DNA of 64,000 nt from Solirubrobacter deserti. GTDB taxonomy: Bacteria > Actinomycetota > Thermoleophilia > Solirubrobacterales > Solirubrobacteraceae. Under the pieces are notes generated by a model. The model was not told the DNA's origin. It searched no databases and saw only the letters and a list, made by a program, of their open reading frames with translations. This document shows positions 42,684-50,659 of this stretch, in pieces (within the stretch, counting starts at the first letter, position 1; the number at the start of each line of letters is the position of its first letter). The position numbers and the translations under genes were made by a program. Where the stretch lies: assembly GCF_027587175.1 (NCBI RefSeq), contig NZ_JAPCID010000006.1:143280-207279 (forward strand), read 5' to 3'.

Positions 42684-43265
42684 GTGACACAGCCCAGCGT
42701 GCTCGTCGCCGATCACACCGGCACGCTCGCGACCATGGTGGAGCCCGGGGCCGTCCTCGCGGCCGATGCCGACGCCGCGGTCGAGACCGCGCGCGCCCGG
42801 CGAGCGAACGTTGCGGTGGTGCACGCCGACCTGCCGCCGGAGGGTGGCGTGGCCGCCGTTTCCCGCCTCTCGAAGCTCAAGGTCGCGGTCGTGCTCGTCG
42901 GGGCGGGCCCGGGCGGGCCGGCCGCCGCGCTGCGCGCCGGAGCGCGGGCCGTGATCGACACAGCGGACAGCGGGCTGCTCGAGCTTGCCCTCGCCGCGGC
43001 GCGTGCGGGAGAGCTGTTCGTTGCTCCGGCGCCTGACTTGCAGGCGCTGCTGTCGCCCGGCAACGACCCGTTCCCGGGACTGACACCGCGCGAGCGCGAC
43101 GTGCTCGCGCAGCTCGCGGCGGGTGCCGATCCGCCGCGGGTGGCGACGCGGCTCGGGCTTGCCCCCAAGACAGCCCGCCGGCACGTGCGCGCGGTCCTGG
43201 AAAAGGTCGGCGCGCCCGATGTCGCGACCGCCGCGCGGCTGGCGCGCGGTGCCGGGCTCGGGTGA
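42684..43265 (+). CDS. LuxR-type regulator with degenerate receiver, copy 1
   Basis: 193 residues. The N-terminal ~115 residues keep the receiver outline (SVLVADHTG), but the phospho-acceptor position is His (VAVVHADLPPEGG, ~H47) and the conserved Lys is gone (ARAVIDTADS). The C-terminal LuxR HTH is intact: LTPRERDVLAQLAAGADPPRVATRLGLAPKTARRHVRAVLEKV. So DNA binding is likely, phosphorylation unlikely. GTG start. The stop overlaps the start of a second, similar gene (GTGA). Confidence 0.82.
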   Translation: MTQPSVLVADHTGTLATMVEPGAVLAADADAAVETARARRANVAVVHADLPPEGGVAAVSRLSKLKVAVVLVGAGPGGPAAALRAGARAVIDTADSGLLELALAAARAGELFVAPAPDLQALLSPGNDPFPGLTPRERDVLAQLAAGADPPRVATRLGLAPKTARRHVRAVLEKVGAPDVATAARLARGAGLG

Positions 43266-43852
43266 GGTCGGCCGTGCACTCGGTGCTGGTCGTCGACCCC
43301 TACCCGCTCTTTCGGCGCGGTCTGGAGCAGCTCGTCCACGAACATCCCGCACTCGTCCTGGCGGCAGCCGGGCCGGCCGTCGACCCGAGCGTGGACGCGG
43401 ACATCGCGGTGCTCGGTCTGGGCGACGGCCTGGCCAAGGTGGCCGCGCGGCTGCCCGTGCTCGTGTTGCTCGACGATCCCGCGCCGGGTGCCGCGGTCCG
43501 GATGCTGCGCACGGGAGCGTCGGGCGTCCTGCACCGCGGCGCCGAGCCGGCGGCGGTCGCCCGAGCGCTGGTCGCGGTTGCGCGGGGCGCGGCCGTCGCC
43601 GGGCCGCGCGTGGCGGAGCACCTGGCCCGCCCGCGCGACCGTGCCGACGCGGCGTTTCCGACGCTCACGCCGCGCGAGCGCGACGTGCTCGAACAGCTCG
43701 CGCTCGGTTCCACCAATGGCCACATCGCACGTTCGCTCGGGCTCTCGGCGAAGACCGTGCGCAACCACATGTCAAGCATCTGCAGCAAGCTGCGTGTGCT
43801 GGATCGCGCCCAGGCGGCGCTTGCGGCACGCGACGCCGGCCTGGGCGCCTGA
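43262..43852 (+). CDS. LuxR-type regulator with degenerate receiver, copy 2
   Basis: 196 residues. Receiver outline SVLVVDPYPLFRRGLEQLV, but Gly stands at the acceptor position (IAVLGLGDG, ~G52) and Arg replaces Lys (SGVLHRGAEP). The HTH is LTPRERDVLEQLALGSTNGHIARSLGLSAKTVRNHMSSICSKL. It is a tandem paralogue of the preceding gene and co-translated with it. No histidine kinase is adjacent, consistent with phosphorylation-independent control. Confidence 0.82.
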   Translation: MRSAVHSVLVVDPYPLFRRGLEQLVHEHPALVLAAAGPAVDPSVDADIAVLGLGDGLAKVAARLPVLVLLDDPAPGAAVRMLRTGASGVLHRGAEPAAVARALVAVARGAAVAGPRVAEHLARPRDRADAAFPTLTPRERDVLEQLALGSTNGHIARSLGLSAKTVRNHMSSICSKLRVLDRAQAALAARDAGLGA

Positions 43853-44206
43853 GCGCTCACGCCGACGGCCAACAGGCGGCTCGTGCTGCCGTAGGCGAAG
43901 CTCTCGGCCGGTGAGGCGTCGACCCGGGCGCGCCGGCTCGGCGCGGCGGTGGCGCACGTCCGTGCTCGGCCGCAGTCACGCGCTGAGCGCGACCGCCGGG
44001 CTTCAGCGCCAGGACGAACCGGCCGACGCAGCGTCCACAGCGACGCTCGCGACCACCGCCCGCAAGCGGCCTGATCGCGGTCCGGCGTCGTCGTGCGGCG
44101 CCGGACCAAGCCATGGACGGCCCGCACATCTCGCGCTGGCTCGCCGCCCTTAGGCGCGGCGGCTCGACCACGTCATGCCCGCACGAACGTGTGCGACGCT
44201 TGACAC
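43853..44206. other. Intergenic region, nothing firm
   Basis: 354 bp. On the minus strand ~43860-43925 reads ESFAYGSTSRLLAVGVS with GC-rich third positions, a possible fragment. No start, binding site or homology was recognised. Confidence 0.35.
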
Positions 44207-45204
44207 GTGGGCAGTCAATCGACTCCGTCCGTCGGCGAGCCGGCTACCGATCCCACCCTGCTGAGGACGCTGGCGGCCGCCGGTCTGCCGGCAACCGGAC
44301 GCTTTCTTCGAAAGGCCGGGTGGGTTAGTCGAGTGTGGGTCGGCGACGAGTACGTCGTACGACTGAGCAACGGACAGTTCCGAGACGCGTATCGCCACGA
44401 GGCTACGGTCGTCAACCTGCTCGCCGGCAGCGAGGTCCCACACGCCCGGCAGCTCGCCCACGGCGACGGCCCGGATGGGTCGTGGTCTGTCACTGAACGC
44501 CTGCCGGGCCGAACCTTGTACGAGGCAGGCCGGCGGCGGACTCGCACACGCGTCAAGCCATCATCGAGAGCCTCGGCGCTGCGTTGCGCGTCCTACACCG
44601 CGTCCCTGTCCCGGCCGACCTGCTGCCGCCCTGGCTGGCCGACGCGCTCGCCGGCGAGCCGTGGCCGGCGTTCCACCCACCGGTAGTGAGCGCGGCGCTC
44701 CAGCAGGTCGAGGCTGCCCGGCGACTGCCCGATCACGACTCCCGCCTGCTCGCCGACGTCACCGATTGGCTCCAGGAGCGGCTGACGTTGTTCGCCGACG
44801 ACGACCTCGCGCTCGTCCATGGTGATCTACACGGCTCAAACGTGATCGTCCACCAAGGACGCGTCACCGGTCTCATCGACTTCGCGGAGGCGTTGGCTCA
44901 GCCAGCCGACGTCGAGCTCGACACGATCCTGCGCTGGTGCGCGAGGGCGCGAGAGTACCCACCCACACCCGACGAACAAGGGCTCGACGAGACCACACTC
45001 ACGGAGGTCCCCAGATGGTTGCACGGCGCGTATCCGGAGCTGTTCGAGCGCGGCCATCTGCGCGAGCGGTTGAACTTCTATGACATGTACGGGGAACTCG
45101 CACTGCACGCGCATCACGCTCAACCTCCCGTCCGTGCAGCGGCGCAAGACCGAATCGCTCGCCTGCTTTCCGGCCATAACCACCTAGATGGACTCGTCTG
45201 GTAG
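44207..45204 (+). pseudogene. Aminoglycoside-phosphotransferase-family gene with a frameshift
   Basis: Two frames together give one APH-fold protein of ~330 residues. The first (GTG 44207 to about 44525) carries FLRKAGWVSRVWVGDEYVVRL, RHEATVVNLLAGSEVPHARQLA and TERLPGRTLYEA. The homology then continues one frame back as DSHTRQAIIESLGAAL, with VHGDLHGSNVIV (catalytic Asp, Asn) and GLIDFAEA (metal Asp) to the stop at 45204. A 1-nt loss in the run GGCAGGCCGGCGGCGGAC (44525-44540) explains it. Either a recent inactivation or a sequencing error in a GC-rich run; the rest is intact. Confidence 0.75.
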
Positions 45205-45517
45205 GTCGTCGTCTTCGCGCCTGGGCACAGACCACCGATGGTCGTAGTCGCCGCGGCAGTGTCCTTGCGATCGGCCTCGTGTGACGAGCGCATCCCGGCG
45301 CACGGTTGACCTGGGCGCAATGGCGTGACGCCGATCCTTTAGGCGGAACGTGGGCACCGGCTGTGGGCGCTGGCACGTGGGTGGCGATCTTGATCGCCTT
45401 GATCGGCTTCGGGGTCCCGTCTTGGATACGGGCCAGCCTATTGGCGCTCATCGCCGGCTACTGCCATGCGCAGCGGATCATTGAACGAGCCGCGGTACGA
45501 GCTCGCCGCCCAATGGC
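45205..45517. other. Intergenic region with a weak hydrophobic frame
   Basis: 313 bp. A plus-strand frame from a TTG at 45306 encodes one hydrophobic helix (WVAILIALIGFGVPSW) before running antisense into the S4 gene. No binding site or homology; not called as a gene. Confidence 0.35.
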
Positions 45518-45724
45518 TCAGGTGACCCGCACGGACTCGCCGCGCAGCGTCACCACGTCGCCGGCCCGCAACTGCCGCCCGCGCCGTGTCTCCACCTCAC
45601 CGTTGACGGACACGACGCCCTCAGCCAGCACGGCCTTCGCGTCGCCGCCCGACTCGACCAGCCCGGCCGCTTTGAGCAGCTGCCCGAGCCGGATCATCCC
45701 GTCCTTCACCTGAAACTCGTCCAC
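45518..45724 (-). CDS. S4-domain RNA-binding protein (YbcJ/YaaA-S4 type)
   Basis: 68 residues, essentially one S4 domain: IRLGQLLKAAGLVESGGDAKAVLAEGVVSVNGEVETRRGRQLRAGDVV. Small S4 proteins bind structured RNA, often rRNA. GTG start. Divergent from lysR with only 22 bp between starts. Confidence 0.88.
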   Translation of the reverse strand: MDEFQVKDGMIRLGQLLKAAGLVESGGDAKAVLAEGVVSVNGEVETRRGRQLRAGDVVTLRGESVRVT

Positions 45725-45746
45725 GACCCACCATCATGAACGACCC

Positions 45747-46667
45747 ATGGAGCTGCGCCACCTGCGGTATTTCGTCGTCGTCGCCGAGGAGCTGCACTTC
45801 CGCCGCGCGGCGGAGCGGCTGCACATGTCGCAGCCGCCGTTGAGCCAGCAGATCCGGGCGCTCGAGGAGGAGGTGGGGGCGACGCTGCTCCTGCGCAACC
45901 AACGCCGGGTCGAGCTGACCGCCGCCGGGGTCGTGTTCCTCGAACGCGCGCGCGAGATCCTGGCCGCCGTCGAGGACGCCTCACGGCAAGCCAGGCGAGT
46001 CCAAAGAGGCGAGGTCGGACGGCTCGCCGTCGGCTTCGTCGGCTCCGCGATGTACTCGTTCGTCCCCGAACTGCTCCGCCGCTTCAGCGAGCACTCGCCG
46101 GACGTGTCCCTGCGCCTGCACGAGATGGGCACGACCGAGCAGCTGCGCCAGCTCGAGGACGGCCGGCTCGACGTCGGCTTCCTCAGGGCAGCCCGGTCGC
46201 GCCCCGAGCTGAAGATCGAGAACGTCGCCGAGGAGCCCGTGATCGCGGCCCTGCCCGACCTGCACCCGCTCGCCGCCAAGCAGCACCTGACGCTCCAGGA
46301 CCTCGAGAACCAGCCGCTGATCCTGCTCACGAGCAACGTGGCGCCCGGCCTGAGATCCGCCCTGCAACCCGCGATCGACCGCCTCGGCGGCGACGACACG
46401 ATCGTGCAGGAGGTGCAGGAGATGCAGACCGTGATCGGGCTCGTGGCTGCGGGCGTGGGCATCTCGCTCGTGGCGGAGTCGGTGAGCGAGCTGGTCCGCG
46501 TCGGCGTGACCTACCGGCCGCTGAGCGGGTGGGCGCCGAACCTGCGGCTGGACATGGCGTGGAGGGCGGCGGACGAATCGCCGCTGGTCGCCACGTTCAT
46601 CACGATGGCGCGCGCGGTGGCCCCCGCCGAAGGAGAGAGAGGTCGGCGGGGGCCAGCGCTACGTTGA
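45747..46667 (+). CDS. LysR-family transcriptional regulator
   Basis: 306 residues. Winged HTH at 1-60 (MELRHLRYFVVVAEELHFRRAAERLHMSQPPLSQQIRALEEEVG) and the periplasmic-binding-protein-like effector domain from ~90 (GRLAVGFVGSAMYSFVPELLRRF). The last codons contain a 12-bp terminator stem. It lies just upstream of the first core-MetE-like gene, its possible target. Confidence 0.93.
   Translation: MELRHLRYFVVVAEELHFRRAAERLHMSQPPLSQQIRALEEEVGATLLLRNQRRVELTAAGVVFLERAREILAAVEDASRQARRVQRGEVGRLAVGFVGSAMYSFVPELLRRFSEHSPDVSLRLHEMGTTEQLRQLEDGRLDVGFLRAARSRPELKIENVAEEPVIAALPDLHPLAAKQHLTLQDLENQPLILLTSNVAPGLRSALQPAIDRLGGDDTIVQEVQEMQTVIGLVAAGVGISLVAESVSELVRVGVTYRPLSGWAPNLRLDMAWRAADESPLVATFITMARAVAPAEGERGRRGPALR
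46619..46654 (+). terminator. Terminator hairpin inside the lysR 3' end
   Basis: GGCCCCCGCCGA (46619-46630) and TCGGCGGGGGCC (46643-46654) form a perfect 12-bp stem around 12 nt, wholly within the last 17 codons of lysR. Confidence 0.6.
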
Positions 46668-46793
46668 CGTCGCTCCACCGGCGGGGAGGAGAGATATGTA
46701 TCCGCCGACAGTGCGAGGTGGGGAGCCACCAAGTCGTCGAGAAGGAATGTACGAGCTTCGGACTGAGAGGTCCAATATCGAATTCCGGGCCGA
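46668..46793 (+). promoter_or_regulatory. lysR-metE-like intergenic region
   Basis: Together with the promoter at 46794-46828 this 161-bp gap is clearly lower in GC than the genes. It is the likely site of LysR control. No riboswitch was recognised. Confidence 0.3.
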
Positions 46794-46821
46794 TTGATAC
46801 GTTGAACCTCTCGGCTAGATT
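46794..46821 (+). promoter_or_regulatory. Leaderless promoter with both boxes
   Basis: TTGATA (46794-46799), a 16-bp spacer, TAGATT (46816-46821), then 7 nt to the ATG at 46829. This is the best-formed promoter in the window. Confidence 0.65.
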
Positions 46822-46828
46822 TCCCCGA

Positions 46829-47830
46829 ATGGAAACGAGCCTGGTGGGGTCGTACCCCCAACCTGAGTGGTTGGTCGATCGCGAGAAGCTGCGGACCCGG
46901 CTTCCCCCGCGTGTGCGGGCGAGCGACATCTGGAAGATCGACCCCGCGCAGCTGCGGGAAGCCCAGGACGCGGCGACGCTGGCGGCGATCCGCGACCAGG
47001 AGCTCGCCGGGCTCGACATCGTCACCGACGGTGAGATCCGCCGCGAGAGCTACTCGAACTACTTCGTGCTCGCGCTGGACGGGATCGACGTCGACAACCC
47101 GGGCGAGGCGCTCGACCGCAACGGCAACCCGATGCCGGTTCCGCGCGTGAGCGGCCCGATCAGCCGCCGCGAGAACATCCTGCGCCGCGACGCCGTCTTC
47201 CTGCGCAGCGCCACCGACCGCAAGATCAAGGTCACGGTCCCCGGCCCGTTCACGATGGCCCAGCAGGCGCAGAACGACCACTATGCGACCGAGGAGGAGG
47301 TCGCGTTCGCGTTCGCGGACGTCGTCCGCCAGGAAGTGATCGAGCTCTTCGAGGCCGGCGTGGACATCGTCCAGCTGGACGAGCCGTGGATGGAGTCCCG
47401 CTCCGAGCAGGCGCGCGCGTACGGGATCGAGACGCTCCGCCGCGCGCTCGACGGCGTGGACGGCACCACGGTCCTGCACATCTGCTTCGGCTATCCGCTG
47501 TTCGTCCCCGGCCACAAGCGCACCTACCGCTTCCTGCCCGAGCTGGCCGAGGCGCCCGTGGACCAGATCTCGATCGAGACCGCGCAGGCCGAGCTCGACC
47601 TCGAGGTCCTCGAGCAGCTCGCCGACAAGACGATCGTGCTTGGCGTGATCGCGCTCGACTCCGACGAGGTCGAGAGCCAGGAGACCGTCGCCGCCCGGAT
47701 CGAGCGCGCGCTGCCGTACACGCGCAACCTCGTCGCCGCGCCCGACTGCGGCATGAAGTACCTCACGCACGACGGCGCGTTCGGCAAGCTGCAGGCGCTC
47801 GTCGGTGGCGCGAAGCTGGTCCAGGCGTGA
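46829..47830 (+). CDS. Core-MetE-like (cobalamin-independent methionine synthase C-terminal domain) protein 1
   Basis: 333 residues, only the catalytic TIM barrel of MetE. Zinc ligands are kept: H217 and C219 (VLHICFGYP), E250 (ISIETAQ), C307 (APDCGMKY). The N-terminal MetE domain that holds methyl-tetrahydrofolate polyglutamate is absent. Such core enzymes transfer methyl groups between a donor (corrinoid or unknown) and a thiol, so homocysteine is plausible but unproven. The barrel start METSLVGSYPQPEWL is typical. A GTGA overlap couples it to a metalloprotease gene. Confidence 0.87.
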   Translation: METSLVGSYPQPEWLVDREKLRTRLPPRVRASDIWKIDPAQLREAQDAATLAAIRDQELAGLDIVTDGEIRRESYSNYFVLALDGIDVDNPGEALDRNGNPMPVPRVSGPISRRENILRRDAVFLRSATDRKIKVTVPGPFTMAQQAQNDHYATEEEVAFAFADVVRQEVIELFEAGVDIVQLDEPWMESRSEQARAYGIETLRRALDGVDGTTVLHICFGYPLFVPGHKRTYRFLPELAEAPVDQISIETAQAELDLEVLEQLADKTIVLGVIALDSDEVESQETVAARIERALPYTRNLVAAPDCGMKYLTHDGAFGKLQALVGGAKLVQA

Positions 47831-48654
47831 GCCGCACCTGCGCCACGATGGTCGTGCACGAGCTGCTCGCGGAGACCGTCCCGGGCTATCGCGAGGCGCG
47901 TCTGGAGGCCGAGGCCACGACCCGCCGCGCGGTCGCCGAGGCGATCCCGCGCACGACCCCGATCACGCTGCAGACCGTCGTCCACGTCGTCTACAACCGC
48001 GACGAGGAGAACATCTCCGACGCGCAGATCGAGTCCCAGCTCGCGGTCCTGAACCGAGACTTCCGCGCCCGCAATGAGGACAGGACCCAGGTCCCGGACG
48101 TCTGGACCTCGCTCGTCGCCGACCCCCTGATCGAGTTCGAGCTGATCGAGACGACCCGCACCCACACCGACGAGCGCTCGTTCGGCGCCGACGACAGCGT
48201 CAAGCGCGTCGTCAAGCCCCACCCCGGCCGCCTCAACGTCTGGGTCTGCACGCTCGCCGGCGGGCTGCTCGGCTACGCGCAGTTCCCGGGCGGCCCGGCC
48301 AAGACCGACGGCGTCGTCGTCCTCAACCGCGCGTTCGGCACCACCGGCACCGCCGCGGCCCCGTTCGACGGCGGCCGCACCACGGTCCACGAGGTCGGCC
48401 ACTGGCTCGGCCTGCGTCACATCTGGGGGGACCGCAACGACTGCACGGGCGACGACTTCGTGGCCGACACGCCGCGCGCCCAGCAGGCCAACACCGGCAG
48501 GCCCACGTTCCCGCACATCACGTGCGACAACGGCCCGCACGGCGACATGTTCATGAACTACATGGACTACGTCGACGACGCCGCGATGTTCATGTTCACC
48601 GCCGGCCAGGTCGCCCGCATGAACGCGACGCTGGAAGGGCCGAGGAAGCCATGA
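47827..48654 (+). CDS. M43-family (pappalysin/cytophagalysin-like) zinc metalloprotease
   Basis: 275 residues. HEVGHWLGLRH gives the metzincin zinc site (H188, E189, H192, H198), with the Met-turn at MNYMDYVDD. The pro/N-terminal part has IPRTTPITLQTVVHVVYNRDEENISDAQIESQLAVLNRDFR, normal for M43 proteins. Most M43 enzymes are secreted, yet no signal peptide is seen from the GTG at 47827 or the ATG at 47848. The GTG overlaps the upstream methyltransferase stop, and the stop overlaps the next small gene. Confidence 0.88.
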   Translation: MSRTCATMVVHELLAETVPGYREARLEAEATTRRAVAEAIPRTTPITLQTVVHVVYNRDEENISDAQIESQLAVLNRDFRARNEDRTQVPDVWTSLVADPLIEFELIETTRTHTDERSFGADDSVKRVVKPHPGRLNVWVCTLAGGLLGYAQFPGGPAKTDGVVVLNRAFGTTGTAAAPFDGGRTTVHEVGHWLGLRHIWGDRNDCTGDDFVADTPRAQQANTGRPTFPHITCDNGPHGDMFMNYMDYVDDAAMFMFTAGQVARMNATLEGPRKP

Positions 48655-48890
48655 GCCGCTGGTGGCTGGAGGACGCGCGCGAGGACGAGCTGCGCTTCCG
48701 CCCCGAATCGCTGCCCGCACCGCCGGCGCGCGGGCGCCGCACGCTCGAGCTGCACGAGGACGGCTCGTTCACCGCGCTCGCACCCGGTCCCGACGACCGG
48801 CCCAAGCAGACCGACGAGCTCGACGAGTTCTACGTCGCCGAGCTCGCCGACGACCAGCTCACCTTGAAGCGAGGTCCGCGCCTTCCCTGA
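48651..48890 (+). CDS. Small acidic protein of unknown function
   Basis: 79 residues, rich in Asp, Glu and Pro, starting SRWWLEDAREDELRF and containing LELHEDGSFTAL. Composition suggests a soluble beta-rich protein. The ATGA overlap with the metalloprotease gene makes it part of that operon; it could be an inhibitor or chaperone of the protease (inference only). Its 3' end overlaps the convergent gene by 32 bp. Confidence 0.65.
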   Translation: MSRWWLEDAREDELRFRPESLPAPPARGRRTLELHEDGSFTALAPGPDDRPKQTDELDEFYVAELADDQLTLKRGPRLP

Positions 48891-49974
48891 GGGCGCGCAG
48901 CTTGGCCCACACGACGTCGGGATCGACGGCCGCCTGGCCGACCCAGGTGCCGTAGCCGCAGTCGCTCCCGGCCATCACGTTCTCGTCGCCCACCAGGTCG
49001 GCGTAGCGGCGGATGCGCTGGGCGATCAGCTCGGGGTGCTCGATGAAGTTCGCCTTGGACTCGAGTACGCCGGGGATCAGCACCTTGCCTTCGGGCAGCT
49101 TGACGTCCTCGAAGATCGCCCACTCGTGCGCGTGTCGCGGGTTCGCGGCCTCGAACTGGATCGCGTGCGGGCGCGCCTCGAACACCAGGTCGACGATGTC
49201 GCGGAACGGCACGTCGCAGTGGTGCGGGCCCTCGTAGTTGCCCCAGCACACGTGCAGGCGCATCATCGCCGGGTCAATGTTCCGCGTCGCGTGGTTGAGC
49301 GCCTCGATGTTCAGCCGCGCCTCGGCCCGGAACTCCTCCAGCGAGCGGTCCGCGAACTGGATATGACGCCCCATGGCGAGGTCCGGCGCGTCGATCTGCA
49401 CCTGCAGGCCGGCGCTGGTGATCGCCTCGTACTCGACGCGCATCGCGTCGGCGATCGCGTACACGTACTCCTCGCGCGTGGCGTAGTGGTCGTTGCGGAA
49501 GAACAGCGCGATGACGCCCGGCGAGGCCGCGTTCATGAACCCGCGGTGCCCGTCCGGCAGCGCCGCCTTCATGTGGTCGATGTCGGCCTGCGCCGCCTCG
49601 GGATCACGGACCGTGATCGGCGCGTCGCACGCGGGCGTCCGTCGCCGCGAGCGCCCTGGATCGCCGAAGACCTTGCGCTGCAGGTTCGGGAAGTCGACGA
49701 GGTCGGCGTACGTGAGCGGCTGCGAGGTGCCGCCGAACCCGTCGAGCCGGTCGGCGATGTAGGTGACGTAGCTCGGCTTGCCCATCTCGCCGTCGGAGAC
49801 GACGTCGACGCCGCACTCGATCTGCTTGGCGACGACCTCCGCGACCGCCTCCCGCGTGCGCTGCTCGAGCGCGACCGGGTCGACCGGCACGCCCTCTTGC
49901 TTGGCGAACATGGTGCGGATCAGGTCTTCCGGGCGGGGAAGGCTGCCGACATGGGTGGTGAGGATCTGGCTCAT
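48859..49974 (-). CDS. Core-MetE-like protein 2
   Basis: 371 residues, again only the catalytic barrel. Zinc ligands are kept: H241 and C243 (RLHVCWGNY), E275 (IQFEAANP), C339 (GSDCGYG). MSQILTTHVGSLPRPEDL and SDGEMGKPSYVTYIADR are typical of the group often annotated as 5-methyltetrahydropteroyltriglutamate-homocysteine methyltransferase-like or epoxyalkane:CoM transferase-like. The substrate may not be homocysteine. ATGA overlap with the upstream gntR indicates control by it. Confidence 0.88.
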   Translation of the reverse strand: MSQILTTHVGSLPRPEDLIRTMFAKQEGVPVDPVALEQRTREAVAEVVAKQIECGVDVVSDGEMGKPSYVTYIADRLDGFGGTSQPLTYADLVDFPNLQRKVFGDPGRSRRRTPACDAPITVRDPEAAQADIDHMKAALPDGHRGFMNAASPGVIALFFRNDHYATREEYVYAIADAMRVEYEAITSAGLQVQIDAPDLAMGRHIQFADRSLEEFRAEARLNIEALNHATRNIDPAMMRLHVCWGNYEGPHHCDVPFRDIVDLVFEARPHAIQFEAANPRHAHEWAIFEDVKLPEGKVLIPGVLESKANFIEHPELIAQRIRRYADLVGDENVMAGSDCGYGTWVGQAAVDPDVVWAKLRALREGADLASR

Positions 49975-50609
49975 AGGCGTGCGGCGACGTGCTCCACGGT
50001 GTTCTCGAGGTGGACGCGGGTGGCGTGCGCGGCCCGTTCGGGATCGCGCTCGATGCAGGCGGTGAGGATCGCCCGGTGTTCGAGGTCCAGCCGCGCCGCC
50101 GGGAAGTCGTCCTGCGCGCGGTAGATGTGCAGGTAGGCGCTGGACGCGTCGCGCAGCGCGGCGATCATCTCCACCAGCTGCGGGCGGCCGGAGCGCTCGT
50201 AGAGCTGCGTGTGGAAGCGCTGGTTGAGCTCGATGTAGCGCGGCGCCGGCGGGCCCTCCCACATCTCCTCGATCAGCGCCTGCAGCGGCGCGGCCCAGTC
50301 CGGCTCGAAGCACTCGGCCGCCTTGGCCGCCGCGAGCGACTCGAGCGCCGCGCGGATCTCGTAGTGCTCGCGCAGGTCGTCGACGCTCGGCAGGAACACG
50401 ACCGCGCCACGTTGCGGGTGCAGGCGGACGAGCCCTTCGCGCTGCAGCGCCGCCAGCGCCTCCCGCACGGGCGTGGTGGAGACGCCCAGCGCACGGGCGA
50501 TCTCGACCTGGCGTAGCTTGTCCCCAGGGGCTCGCCGTCCGGCGAGGATCTCGCCCTTGAGGAACTCGGCCACCTGGCCGGCGACGGTGCGCGGTGCGGT
50601 CAGCGCCAT
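49971..50609 (-). CDS. GntR-family regulator, FadR/FCD type
   Basis: 212 residues. Winged HTH at ~8-75 (GDKLRQVEIARALGVSTTPVREALAALQREGLV) and an all-helical FCD ligand domain with metal-binding pattern (ELNQRFHTQLYERSG, LEHRAILTACIERD). ATG at 50609 lies 8 nt after TAAGTT. Heads an operon with core-MetE-like 2 and is divergent from the VOC gene, both probable targets. Confidence 0.92.
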   Translation of the reverse strand: MALTAPRTVAGQVAEFLKGEILAGRRAPGDKLRQVEIARALGVSTTPVREALAALQREGLVRLHPQRGAVVFLPSVDDLREHYEIRAALESLAAAKAAECFEPDWAAPLQALIEEMWEGPPAPRYIELNQRFHTQLYERSGRPQLVEMIAALRDASSAYLHIYRAQDDFPAARLDLEHRAILTACIERDPERAAHATRVHLENTVEHVAARL

Positions 50610-50617
50610 CGAGCGGT

Positions 50618-50623
50618 AACTTA
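50618..50623 (-). promoter_or_regulatory. -10 box, leaderless-type
   Basis: On the minus strand TAAGTT ends 8 nt before the gntR ATG. A TTG-N2-CAA near-palindrome at 50628-50635 is a candidate GntR half-site pair. Confidence 0.48.
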
Positions 50624-50659
50624 TCGATTGTGCAAATTCTCGGCTGAGGAGATCGAGGG

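Noticed and set aside
45306..45517. Small hydrophobic protein from a TTG at 45306
   Set aside because: No binding site, -10 box or homology; most of the frame is antisense to the S4 gene.
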